In this document: in pieces, positions 52,936 through 64,000 of the stretch
Position numbering within the stretch: position 1 is the first letter of the stretch
Layout: every line of letters begins with the position of its first letter
NCBI RefSeq assembly: GCF_019578655.1
Contig: NC_063257.1
Coordinates: 25,251,939-25,315,938 of the forward strand
DNA from: Ricinus communis
Taxonomy: Eukaryota; Streptophyta; Magnoliopsida; Malpighiales; Euphorbiaceae
Length of the DNA: 64,000 bases
Reading direction: 5' to 3'
Program-made: the position numbers and the translations under genes
The notes under the pieces: generated by a model
What the model was told of the DNA's origin: nothing
What the model saw: the letters and a program-made list of their open reading frames with translations, nothing else
Database searches by the model: none

Positions 52936-53303
52936 ATGCTAGTTCTTACTGTTCATATGTTATGATATGAATATATCACACCAGTTCACTGTGTATGCAT
53001 GATGAGATTGCATTGATACAGAGCCAATTCCAGTAGATTTATTGGAGGGTCCCATTGGCGTGCATCTAGTAGGAATTGAACCTACGAATTCGCTAATTAT
53101 GAGTTGGGCGCTTTAACCATTCAACCATGGGACAAAGAGTGGAAGTCGGAGCAACAGTATACCGGCTCTCATGAAAATGATAGGGTTGTGGAATCTTGTC
53201 CTAAAGGGAAGTAGAGGTAAAGTAACCTTGTGTCGATTTTTTTCTAAATGGAAGTTTTCTTTCACTATTGGCACCGATTTCGCAGTAAATTGCGATCCTA
53301 TTC
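52936..53303 (-). other. Organelle-derived insert within the satellite
   Basis: This 368-bp non-satellite insert splits a C monomer; the array resumes at TGAGGGATTTTTTCTC with only a few bases lost. The left half (52936-53130) reads on the minus strand as plastid trnI-CAU and its 3' spacer toward rpl23. From 53131 to 53303 the sequence no longer fits the tRNA, and I do not recognise it; it could be a second organelle fragment or filler. There is no obvious target duplication, as expected for end-joining of organelle DNA. The right edge is uncertain by about 5 bp. Confidence 0.8.
53061..53134 (-). pseudogene. trnI-CAU: trnI-CAU pseudogene (plastid origin), 5' acceptor strand lost
   Basis: On the minus strand the D arm, the anticodon loop with CAT (53098-53100 region), the variable part GAATTC and the T arm GTAGGTTCAATTCCTAC match plastid trnI-CAU. 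The 3' acceptor strand reads TAGATGC with discriminator A, but the 5' side reads TGTCCCA, which pairs at only two of seven positions; homology therefore ends at about 53130, inside the tRNA. One anticodon-stem base is also changed (TTAGC). It cannot fold as a working tRNA. In plastids the CAU anticodon is modified to read isoleucine codons. Confidence 0.85.
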
Positions 53304-56300
53304 TGAGGGATTTTTTCTCTCATACTTAAAAATATACTAAAATTATGGGGTTATTTTCTCCGATTGATAAATATCCTTGTATTACGGGGTTGTTTTTTTA
53401 ATATTTATAAATATACCCCTCTTACGGGGTTATTTTCTCACTTTAAAAAATTTACCCTTTCTATGAGGTTGTTTTCTGAACTTCGCAATTACACTACTTT
53501 TACGGTGTTGTTTTCTCATATTCATAAATATACATGTTTTACGGAGTTATTTTCTTATATTGATAAATATACCACTTTTACAGGGTCATTTTCTCATATT
53601 AAATTATTAGCACTATTATGGGGTTATTTTTTCAAATTCATTAATATACACATTTTACGGGGTTATTTTTATATATTGACAAATAAACCCTTTTTACGGG
53701 TTTTTTTATCATATTATAAAATTAACCCATTTAAGGGGTTGTTTTCTCATACTCACAAATATACCACAACGATGGAGTTATTTCATTATATTCATAAATA
53801 TCACTGAATTACGAGGTTATTTTCTAATATTTATAAATATACCACTCTTACGGGGTTGTTTTCCGAGATTTATAAGTATACATATTTTATGGGGTTATTT
53901 TCATATATTGATAAATATACCCCTTTTACGAGGTTATTTTCTCATATTATAAAATTAACTCGTTTAAGGCGTTGTTTTCTTATACTCACAAATATACTAC
54001 AATTTTACAGGGTTATTTTCTCCGATTGATAAATATCCCTGTATTACGGGGTTATTTTCTAATATTTATAAATATACCCCTCTTAAGGGGTTGTTTTCTC
54101 ATATAAAAAAATTTACCCCTTCTACGACTTTGTTTTCTTAGACTCGCAATTACATTACTTTTACGGGGTTGTTCTCTCCGATTTGTAAATATACATGTTT
54201 TACGGGATTATTTTCTTATATTGATAATATACCACTTTTACTGGGTCGTTTCTCATATTAAATTATTAGCACTATTATGGGGTTGTTTTCTCAAATTTAT
54301 AAATAAACACGTTTTATGGGGTTATTTTCTTATATTGACAAATATACCCCTTTTACGGGGATGTTTTCTCATATTATAAAATTAACCCTTTTTAGGGATT
54401 TTTTTCTCATACTCACAAATATACCAAGATTACGAGGTTATTTTCCTCCGTTTGATAAATATCCCTGTATTACGGGGTTGTCTTTTAATATTTATAAATA
54501 TACCCCTCTTATGGGGTTGTTTTCTCTTATTAATAAATTTACCCTTACTACGAGGTTGTTCTCTTAGGCTCACAATTACACTACCTTTATGGGGTTATAT
54601 TCTCAAATTCATAAATAAACACATTTTACGAGGTTATTTTCTTATATTGATAAATATACCACTTTTACATGGTCATTTTCTCATATTAAATAATTAGCAC
54701 TATTATGGGGTTGTTTTCTCAAATTCATAAATGTACACATGTTACGAGATTATTTTCTTATATTGAAAAATTTACCCCTTTTATAGGGTTATTTTCTCAT
54801 ATTATAAAATTAACCCATTTAAGTGGTTGTTTTCTTATACTCACAAATATACCATAATTACGGGGTTATTTTCTATGATTGATAAATAATCCCATATTAT
54901 GGGATTGTTTTCTAATATTTATAAATATACATCTCTTATGGAGTTATTTTCCCACATTAAAAAATTTACCCCTTCTACGAGGCTGTTCTCTAAGACTCGT
55001 AATTACACTATTTTTACGGGATTGTTTTCTCATATTCATGAATATATACATTGAGTTATTTTCTTATATTGATAAATATACCAGTTTTACGGGGTTGTTT
55101 TCTCACACTATATTATTAGCACTATTATGGGGTTATTTTCTCAAATTCATTAATATACATGTTTTACGGGGTTCTTTTCTTAAAGTGATAAATATACCCC
55201 TTTTACGGGGTTGTTTTCTCATATTATAAAATTAACCCATTTAAGGGTTGTTTTCTCATACTCACTAATATACCACAATTACGGGGTTATTTCATCAGAT
55301 TCATAAATATCACCGTATTACAGGGCTGTTTTCTAATATTTATAAATATAATCCTCTTACAGGGTTATTTTCTAATATTAAAAAATTCACCCCTTCTACG
55401 ACGCTGTTTTCTTGGACTTACAATTACACTACTTTTACGAGGTTGTTTTCTCGGATTCATAAATATACACGTTTTACGGGGTTATTTTCTTATATGTTTA
55501 TACCACTTTTATGAGGTCGTTTTCTCATATTAAATTATTAGCACTACTATGGAGTTGTTTTCTCTAATTCATAAATATATATTTTTTACAGGATTATTTT
55601 CTTATATCGAAAAATGTACCCGTTTTATGGGGTTGTTTTCTCATATTATAAAATTAATCCATTAAGGTGTTGTTTTCTCATACTCACAAATATACCACAA
55701 TTATGGGGTTATTTTCTCCGATTAAAAAATATTCCCGTATTACTCGGTTGTTTTCTAATATTTATAAATATACCCCTCTTACAATATTGTTTTCTTATAT
55801 TAAAATATTTACCCTACTACCAGGCTGTTCTCTTATACTCGCAATTACATTACTTTTATGGGGTTGTTTTCTCATATTCATAAATATACAAGTTTTACGA
55901 GATTATTTTCTTATATTGATAAATATACCATTTTTACAGCGTCATTTTCTCATATTAAATTATTAACACTATTATGGAGTTCTTTTCTCAAATTCATAAA
56001 TATACACGTTTTACGGGGTTATTTTCTTATATTGACAAACATACCCCTTTTACGGGGTTGTTTTCTCATATTATAAAATTAATCCATTTAAGGGGTTGTT
56101 CTCTCATACTCACAAATATACCACAATTACGGGATTATTTCATCAGATTCATAAATATCACCATATTACGAGGCTGTTTTGTAATATTAATAAATATACC
56201 CGTCTTCCACGGGGTTGTTTTCTCATATTAAAAAATTTACTTCTTCTACGAGGCTGTTTTTTGAGACTCTCAATTACACTACATTTACGGGGTTGTTTTC

Positions 56301-57350
56301 TTAGATTCATAAATATACATATTTTACGAGGTTATTTTCTTATATTGATAAATATACCCCTTTCACGAGGTTGTTTTCTCATATTAAAAATTAACCCATT
56401 TAAGGGGTTGTTTTCTCACACTCGCAAATATACCATAATTGCAAGGTTATTTTCTCCGATTGATAAATATCCCCATGTTACGGGGTTGTTTTCTAGTACT
56501 TATAAATATACCCCTCTTACGGGGTTGTTTTCTCATATTAAAAAATTTACCTCTTCTACGATACTGTTTTTTTTTTACTCGCAATTACACTACTTTTATC
56601 AGGTGGTTTTCTCAGATTCATAAATATACATATTTTACGTGGTGATTTTCTTATATTATAAAATTAACTCATTCAAGGGATTGTTTTCTCATACTCACAA
56701 ATATACCACAATTACAGGGTTATTTTAACTGATTGATAAATATCCCCGTCTTACGGGGTTGTTTTCTCATATTAAAAAATTTACCCCTTCTAAGACGTTG
56801 TTTTCTTAGACTCGCAATTACATTACTTTTACGGGGTTGTTTTCTCCGATTCATAAATATACATATTTTATGGGATTATTTTCTTATATTGATAAATATA
56901 CTACTTTTATGGGGTTGTTTTCTCATATTAAATTATTAGCACTATTATGTGGTTGTTTTCTCAAATTCATAAATAAACATGGTTTACAGAGTTATTTTCT
57001 TATATTGACAAATATACCCCTTTTACGGGGTTGTTTTCTCATATTATAAAATTAACCCTTTTGAGGGGCTTTTTTCTCGTACTTAAAAATATACCAAGAT
57101 TAGGGGGTTATTTTTTCCGATTGATAAATATCCCCGTATTATGGGGTTCTTTTTTAATATTTATAAATATACCCCTCTTACGGGGTTGTTTTCTCATATT
57201 AATAAATTTACCCCTACTACGAGGTCGTTCTCTTAGGCTCACAATTACACTACTTTTACGGGGTTGTTTTCTCAGATTCATAAATAAACTCGTTTTACGG
57301 GGTTATTTTCTTATATTAATCAATATACCACTTTTACAGAGTCGTTTTCT

Positions 57351-57776
57351 CATATTAAATAATTAGCACTATTATGAGGTTGTTTTCTTAAATTCATAAA
57401 TGTACATGTTTTACGGGATTATTTTCTTATATTGACAAATATACCCCTTTTACGGGATTATTTTCTTATATTATAAAATTAACCCATTTAAGGGGTTGTT
57501 TTCTCATACTCGTAAATATACCAAAATTACGGGGTTATTTTCTCTGATTGATAAATATCCATGTATTATGGAGTTGTTTCCTAATATTTATAAATATATC
57601 ACTCTTACGGGGTTATTATCTCATATTAAAAAATGTACTCCTTCTACGATGTTATTTTCTTAGACTCGCAACTACACTACTTTTACGGGATTGTTTTCTC
57701 ATATCTATAAATATACACATTTTATAGGTTATTTTCTTATATTGATAAATATACTACCTCTACGGGGTCATTTTCT
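57351..57776 (+). repeat. Exemplar complete 11-monomer HOR
   Basis: All eleven monomers occur once and in order: K (38 bp, from 57351), A, B, C (38 bp), D, E, F, G, H, I (38 bp here by a 1-base loss), J. The next K begins at 57777, giving a period of 426 bp against the expected 427. Adjacent monomers differ at about half their positions, whereas the same monomer type in other HORs differs at only a few, which is the signature of a higher-order repeat. Confidence 0.9.
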
Positions 57777-60704
57777 CATATTAAATTATTAGCACTATTA
57801 TGTGTTTGTCTTCTCAACTTCATAAATATACACGTTTTACAGGATTATTTTTTTATATTTATAAATATACCCCTTTTACGGGATTGTTTTCTCATACTGA
57901 AAAATATACCATAATTACTGGGTTATTTTCTCCGATTGATAAATATCCCCGTATTACGGGGTTATTTTCTAATATTTATAAATATACCCCTCTTACGGGG
58001 TTATTTTCTATTATTAAAAGATTCACCCCTTCTACAATGCTATTTTCTTGGACTCGCAATTATACTACTTTTATGGGGTTATTTTCTTAGATTAATAAAT
58101 GTACACGTTTTACGGGATTATTTTCTTATATTAATAAATATACCACTTTCACAAGGTCATTTTCTCATATCAAATTATTAGCACTATTATGGTGCTGTTT
58201 TCTCTAATTCATAGATATACACGTTTTACGGATTTATTTTTTTATATTGACAAATTTACCCCTTTTACGGGGTTATTTTCTCATATTATAAAATTAACCC
58301 AATTAAGGGGTTGTTTTCTCATAATCACAAAATACCATAATTACGGGGTTATTCTCTTATGTTTATAAATATCATTGAATTACAGGGTTGTTTTCTAATA
58401 TTTATAAATATACTTCTTTTACGGGGTTGTTTTCTCATATTAGAAAATTTACTCCTTCTATGATGCTGTTTTCTTCGACTCGCAATTACAATATTTTTAC
58501 GGGGTTGTTTTCTTGGATTCATAAATATACATATTTTATGGAGTTATTTACTCCAATTGATAAATATTCCCATGTTATGGGGTTGTTTTCTAATATTTAT
58601 AAATACACCCCTTTTACGGGATTTTTTTTCTCATATTAAAAAATTTACCCCTTCTACGATGTTGTTTTCGTAGACTCGCAATTACACTACTTTTACTCGA
58701 TGGTTTTCTCAAATTTATAAATATACATGTTTTACGGGGTTATTCTCTTATATGGATAACTATACCCCTTTTACAGAGTTGTTTTCTCATATTATAAAAT
58801 TCACCCATTCAAGGCTTTGTTTTCTCATACTCATAAATATACCACAATTATAGGGTTATTTTCTCTGAATGATAAATATCCCCGTATTACGGGGTTGTTT
58901 TCTAATATTTATAAATATACCCCTCTTACGGGGTTGTTTTCTCATATTAAACAATTTACCCTTTCTACTATGTTATTTTCTTAGACTCGCAATTACATTA
59001 CTTTTACAGGGTTGCTTTCTCCGATTTATAAATATACATATTTTACGGGATTATATTCTTATATTGATAAATATAGCACTTTTACGGGGTCGTTCTCTCA
59101 TATTAAATTATTAGCACTATTATGAGGTTGTTTTCTCAAATTTTTAAATAAACATGTTTTGTAGGATTATCTTCTCATATTGACAAATATACCCCTTTTA
59201 CGGGGTTTTTTTCATATTATAAAATTAATCCTTTTGAAAGATTCTTTTCTTATACTAAAAAATATACCAAGATTACGGGGTTATTTTCTCCGATTGATAA
59301 ATATTCCCATGTTACGGGGTTGTTTTTTAATATTTATAAATATAGCCCTCTTACAAGGTTATTTTCTCATATTAATAAATTTACCCCTACTACAAGGCTG
59401 TTCTCTTAGACTCGCAATTACACTACTTTTATGGGGTTGTTTTCTCAGATTCATAAATAAACATGTTTTACGGGGTTATTTTCTTATATTGATAAATATA
59501 ACCCTTTTACACGGTCATTTTCTCATATTAAATTATTAGCACTATTATGGGGTTGTTTTCTCAAATTCATAAATGTACACGTTTTGCGGGATTATTTTCT
59601 TATATTAACAAAAATACCTCTTTTACAGAATTATTTTCTCATATTATAAAATTAACCCATTTAATGGGTTGTTTTCTCATACCCACAAATATACCAAATT
59701 ACGAGGTTATTTTCTCCGATTGATAAATATCCCCGTATTACGAGGTTGTTTGCTAATATTTATAAATATACCTCTCTTACAGGGTTATTTTCTCATATTC
59801 AAAAATTTATCCCTTCTATGACACTGTTTTCCTAGAGTCGCAATTACACTACTTTTACAGGGTTGTTTTCTAAGATTCATAAATAAACACGTTTTACGGG
59901 GTTATTTTTTTATATTGATAAATATACCACTTTTACAGGGTCATTTTCTCATATGAAATTATTAGCAGTATTATGTAGTTGTTTTCTCAAATTCATAAAT
60001 ATACACGTTTTTACGGGATTATTTTGTTATATTGACAAATATACCCCTTTTATGGGGTTATTTTCTAATATTATAAAATTAATTCATTTAAAGGGTTGTT
60101 TTCTCATACTCACAAATATACCATAATTACGTAGTTATTTTCTCCGATTAATAAATATTCTCGTATTATGGGGTTGTTATCTAATATTTATAAATAAACC
60201 CCTCTTATGGGGTTATTTTCTCACATTAAAAAATTTACCCCTTCTACGAGACTGTTTTCTGAGACTCGCAATTACACTATTTTTATGGGATTGTTTTCTC
60301 ATATTCATAAATATACACGTTTTACGGAGTTATTTTCTTATATTGATAAATATACCACTTTTACAAGGTCATTTTCTCATATTAAATTACTAGCACTATT
60401 ATGGGGTTGTTTTCTCAAATTCATTAATATACACGTTTTATGGGATTATTTTTTTTATATTAACAAATATACCCCTTTTGCGGGATTTTTTTATCATATT
60501 ATAAAATTCACCTTTTTAAGGGGTTGTTTTCTCATACTCACAAATATACCATAATTACGGGGTTATTTCATCAGATTCATAAATATCACCGAATTATGGG
60601 GTTGTTTTCTAATATTTATAAATATACCTCTCTTCCAGAGTTGTTTTCCTAGATTCATAAATATACATATTTTACGGGGTTATTTTCTTATATTGATAAA
60701 TATA

Positions 60705-60857
60705 CCCCTTTTATGGGGTTGTTTTCTCATATCATAAAATTAACCCATTCAAGGGTTGTTTTCTCATACTCACAAATATACCCCTTTTATGGGGTTGTTT
60801 TCTCATATCATAAAATTAACCCATTCAAGGGGTTGTTTTCTCATACTCACAAATATA
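60705..60857 (+). repeat. Recent 76-bp tandem duplication (B-C monomer pair)
   Basis: The segments 60705-60780 and 60781-60857 are identical apart from one G. They share a private variant of the C monomer (CATATCATAAAATTAACCCA). The second copy continues as a normal D monomer. Confidence 0.9.
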
Positions 60858-62835
60858 CCACAATTACCAGGTTATTTTCTCCGATTGATAAATATTCCTA
60901 TATTACGGGGTTATTTTCTAATATTTATAAATATACTCCTCTTACGGGATTATTTTCTCATATTTGAAAATTTACCCCCTCTACGACGCTATTTTCTTAG
61001 ACTCGCAATTACATTACTTTTACGGGGTTGTTTTCTCCGATTTATAAATATATATGTTTAGGTTATTAATTTCTTATATTGATAAATATACCACTTTTAT
61101 GGGGTCGTTTTCTCATATTAAAAAATATACCACTTCTATGAGGCTGTTTTCTTAGACTCGCAATTACACTACTTTTACCTAGTTATTTTCTCATATTCAT
61201 AAATCTACACGTTTTACGGGGTTATTTTCCTATATTGATAAACATATCGCTTTTATATAATCGTTTTCTAGTATTATAAAATTAACCCATTTAAAAGGTT
61301 GTTTTCTCATACTCACACATATACCACAATTACGAGGTTATTTTCTGGATTCATAAATATCCTAGTATTACGAGGTTGTTTTCTCATATTAAGAAATTTA
61401 TTCGTCCTACGAGGCTATTTTCTTAGGGTCGCAATTGCACTACTTTTACGGGGTTGTTTTCTCATATTCATAAATATACATATTTTACGGGGTTATATTC
61501 TTATATTGATAAATATACCACTTGTACAAGGTTGTTTTCTCAGATTATAAAATTAACGTATTTAAGGGATTATTTTCTCATACTCACAAATATACCAAAA
61601 TTACGGGGTAATTTTCTCCGATTGATAAATATCCCCATATTACAGGGTTGTTTTCTAATATTTATAAATATACCCCTCTTACAGGGTTGTTTTCTCATAT
61701 TAAAAAATTTACCTCTTCTATGAGGCTATTTTTTCAAACTCGCAATTACACTACTTTTACAGGATTATTTTTCACATTCATAAATATACACGTTTTATGG
61801 AGTTATTTTCTTATATTGATAATATACCACTTTTACAGGGTCGTATTCTCATATTAAATTATTGGCACTATTATGGGGTTGTTTTCTCAAATTCATAAAT
61901 ATACATATTTTACGGAGTTATTTTCTTATATCGACAAATATACCACTTTTACCGGGTTATTTTCTCATATTATATAATTAACCCGTTTAAGGGGTTTGTT
62001 TTCAAGTACTCATAAATATACGAAAATTACGAGGTTATTTTCTACGATTGATAAATATCCTCGTATTACGGGGTTGTTTTCTCATATTAAAAAATTTACC
62101 CCTACTGAGACTCGCAATTACACTACTTTTACGCGGTAATTTTCTCATATTCATAAATATATACGTTTCACGGAGTTATTTTCTTATATTGATAAATACC
62201 ACTTTTATGGAGCTGTTTTCTCATATTAAATTATTTGCACTATTATGCGGTTGTTTTCTCAAATTCATAAATATACACGTTTTACGGGGTTATTTTTTCA
62301 TATTATAAAATTAATCTATTTAAGGGGTTGTTTATCTCATACTCACAAATATACCAAAATTACAGGGTTATTTTCTCCGATTGATAAATATCCCCGCATT
62401 ACGGGGTTATTTTTTCATATTAAAAATTTACCCCTTCTAAGAGGCTATTTTCTCAGAATCTCAATTACAGTACTTTTACACGATTATTTTCTCATATTCA
62501 TAAATATACACATTTTACGAGATTATTTTCTGATATTGATAAATTACCACTTTTACGGGGTCGTTTTCTCATATTAAATTATTAGCACTATTATGGAGTT
62601 ATTTTCTCGAATTCATAAATACACACGTTTTATAGGGTTATTTTCTTATGTCGACAAATATACCCTTTTTACGGGTTTATTTTCTCATATTATAAAATTA
62701 ACCCATTTAAGGGGTGGTTTTCTCATACTCACAAATATACAAAAATTACGGGGTAATTTTCTCCAATTGATAAATATCCCCATATATTACAGGGTTGTTT
62801 GCTAATATTTATAAATATACGCCTCTTACGGGGTT

Positions 62836-63165
62836 TGTGACAGCCTGGCCTAGAGCAGCGGTACGACGAGAGCGGGAAGTGAACACTGGGGCAAATATAG
62901 GATGCCTTGACAAGGAGCGGCTTCTGGCAAGCTTCTAGGATGGTAGCACTCTAAAGTGCGGGGATACATGAATAAATCGAATGGCTTATCGAAATGGGGT
63001 GGGGAATGGTTGATTGTTTGGTCGTGGAGTTGTAAGAACTCTAAAGTTAAATGTGCTTGGCTTAGAGAATTTCTAGGATGGGGACCTCTTGGAAAGTTCT
63101 CAAACCCGCCAAAGGGACAAAACCGTGAGGCCATATCTCATGTGATCTGGTTCCCGGTCATTACA
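62836..63165 (+). repeat. 5' LTR of the TRIM-like element (330 bp)
   Basis: Runs from TGTGACAGCC to GGTCATTACA. Relative to the second LTR it lacks a stretch around GGAACTAATCACATAAGGCG (63424-63443), which accounts for most of the length difference. Confidence 0.9.
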
Positions 63166-63167
63166 AA

Positions 63168-63179
63168 TGGTATCAGAGC
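63168..63179 (+). other. Primer binding site, initiator tRNA-Met
   Basis: TGGTATCAGAGC lies 2 bp after the 5' LTR and is the standard plant initiator-Met primer site. Confidence 0.92.
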
Positions 63180-63236
63180 AGGACCCCTGTAGTAGATGTG
63201 TAGTTCGAGGACGAACCAGGCGGAAGCTGGTGGGCA

Positions 63237-63625
63237 TGTGACAGCCTGGCCTAGAGAAGCGGTTCGACGAGGGCGGGAAGTGAACGCCAGGGTAAATATA
63301 GGATGCCTGGACAAGGAGCGGCTTCTAGGATGTCAACACTCTAATGTACGAGGGTACATGAATGAATCGAATTGCACATCGAAAGGGGGTGGAGAATGGT
63401 TGATAACATATATGTAAGGATTTGGAACTAATCACATAAGGCGCCTTTTGTTGGTTTGGCCGTGGAGTTGTAGGAACTTGAAAGTTAAATGTGCTTGGTT
63501 TAGAGAAATTCTAGGATGGGGGACCTCTTTGAAAGTTCTCGAACTCGCCAAAGGAACAAAATCGTGAGGCCAGTGGGGGGCCAAAGCGGAAAATATCTCA
63601 TGTGATCTGGTTCCCGATCGTTATA
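63237..63625 (+). repeat. 3' LTR of the TRIM-like element (389 bp)
   Basis: It repeats the 5' LTR (TGTGACAGCCTGGCCTAGAG at its start) with substitutions, an internal insertion and some added bases such as GTGGGGGGCCAAAGCGG near 63571. It is preceded by GGCGGAAGCTGGTGGGCA, which may serve as the polypurine tract. Confidence 0.9.
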
Positions 63626-64000
63626 GGGTTGTTTTCTCATATTAAAAAATTTACCCCTTCTACGAGGCTGTTTTTTCATACTCGCAATTACACTACTTTT
63701 ATGGGGTCTTTTTTCAGATTCATACACTTTTTACGGAGTTATTTTCTTATACTGATAAATATACCATTGTTACGGAGTCGGTTTCTCATATTAAATTAGT
63801 AGCACTATTATGGGGTTGTTTTCTCAAATTCATATATATATACGTTTTACGGGATTATTTTCTTATATCGATAAATATACCCTTTTTACAGGGTTGTTTT
63901 CTCATATTATAAAACTAACCAATTTAAGGGGTTGCTTTCTCACACAAATATACCAAAATTACGGAGTTATTTTCTCTGATTGATAAATATCCCCGTATTA
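63626..64000 (+). repeat. Satellite block 11 (continues beyond the window)
   Basis: Plus-oriented array from G to E monomers with K near 63795. Without the 790-bp TRIM insertion, the distance from the previous K (62575) is about 430 bp, so the array was in register before the insertion. Confidence 0.94.

Larger units (their letters stand above)
53304..62835 (+). repeat. Satellite block 10
   Basis: Plus-oriented array with K near 53603, 54257, 54687, 55105, 55530, 55955, 56930, 57355, 57785, 58170, 59105, 59530, 59960, 60385, 61855, 62230 and 62575. The runs 54257-55955 and 59105-60385 are the most regular, at 418-430 bp. Gamma-type HORs recur near 54420, 57095 and 59265. It includes a complete 11-monomer unit (57351-57776) and a recent 76-bp duplication (60705-60857). 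It ends with the GGGTT target duplication of the TRIM-like element. Confidence 0.95.
62836..63625 (+). mobile_element. TRIM-like miniature LTR retrotransposon (790 bp)
   Basis: Two direct LTRs (62836-63165 and 63237-63625) flank only 71 bp. The element starts TGTGACAGCCTGG and ends ..GATCGTTATA (the first LTR ends GGTCATTACA, so the final CA has decayed to TA). A perfect 5-bp target duplication GGGTT lies at 62831-62835 and 63626-63630 in an F-type monomer. The internal part has an initiator tRNA-Met primer site and a purine-rich stretch before the second LTR. It has no coding capacity, and the short ORFs inside it are chance. It would need enzymes from an autonomous element. Its LTRs are unlike those of the other elements here. 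Confidence 0.9.

Noticed and set aside
53061..53134. Functional tRNA-Ile gene
   Set aside because: The acceptor stem pairs at only two of seven positions and an anticodon-stem base is changed.
62850..63417. ORFs in the miniature element, for example 62956-63192
   Set aside because: They cross from LTR into the primer site and are not preserved between the two LTRs of the same element.
2151..64000. Telomere-like or G-quadruplex function from the regular GGGG runs
   Set aside because: GGGG runs are about 39 bp apart, too far for canonical quadruplexes, and TTTACGGGG is not the plant telomere unit TTTAGGG; no true telomere repeats are present.

Overview
This window looks like nuclear DNA of a flowering plant, probably a eudicot (the exact taxon cannot be read from it). 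It carries decayed plastid DNA (rpoC1/rpoC2 and a trnI-CAU fragment), plant-type LTR retrotransposons with tRNA-Asp and initiator-tRNA-Met primer sites, and a very large AT-rich satellite. I see no intact host gene. About 42 kb, two thirds of the window, is one satellite family. The setting suggests heterochromatin, such as a pericentromeric or subtelomeric block; that location is inference.

The satellite is built from 39-bp monomers, each ending in a box close to ACGGGGTTGTTTTCT. Eleven diverged monomer types, which I name A to K, follow one another in fixed order: nine of 39 bp and two (C and K) of 38 bp, giving a higher-order repeat (HOR) of about 427 bp. K monomers recur mostly 425-430 bp apart. 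Above this level, HOR variants alternate and hint at a super-repeat of about 1.5 kb. Because 39 = 3 x 13, two sense frames stay open and yield many low-complexity ORFs with a 13-residue period; I do not regard these as genes.

Layout: 1-2150 plastid-derived rpoC1/rpoC2 relic; 2151-12717 satellite; 12718-15713 and 16134-18990 two similar solo LTRs with different 5-bp target duplications, separated by one HOR of satellite; 18991-20580 satellite; 20581-22264 truncated minus-strand LTR; 22265-25675 satellite; 25676-28718 satellite in inverted orientation, containing an LTR 3' piece at 27852-28267 whose missing body lies at 28719-30957 in the opposite orientation; 30958-33639 satellite; 33640-38215 non-autonomous Ty3/gypsy element of the Athila/Tat type; 38216-41108 satellite; 41109-44751 solo LTR with another LTR nested in it at 41461-42574; 44752-52935 satellite; 52936-53303 organelle-derived insert with a broken trnI-CAU; 53304-62835 satellite; 62836-63625 complete TRIM-like mini-retrotransposon with a GGGTT target duplication; 63626-64000 satellite.

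The history that can be read is of a satellite expanding by unequal exchange at several scales (76 bp, 195 bp, 427 bp, about 1.5 kb) while receiving LTR elements and organelle DNA. Nearly all LTR insertions of the main family are reduced to solo LTRs, and at least one inversion cut through an LTR.
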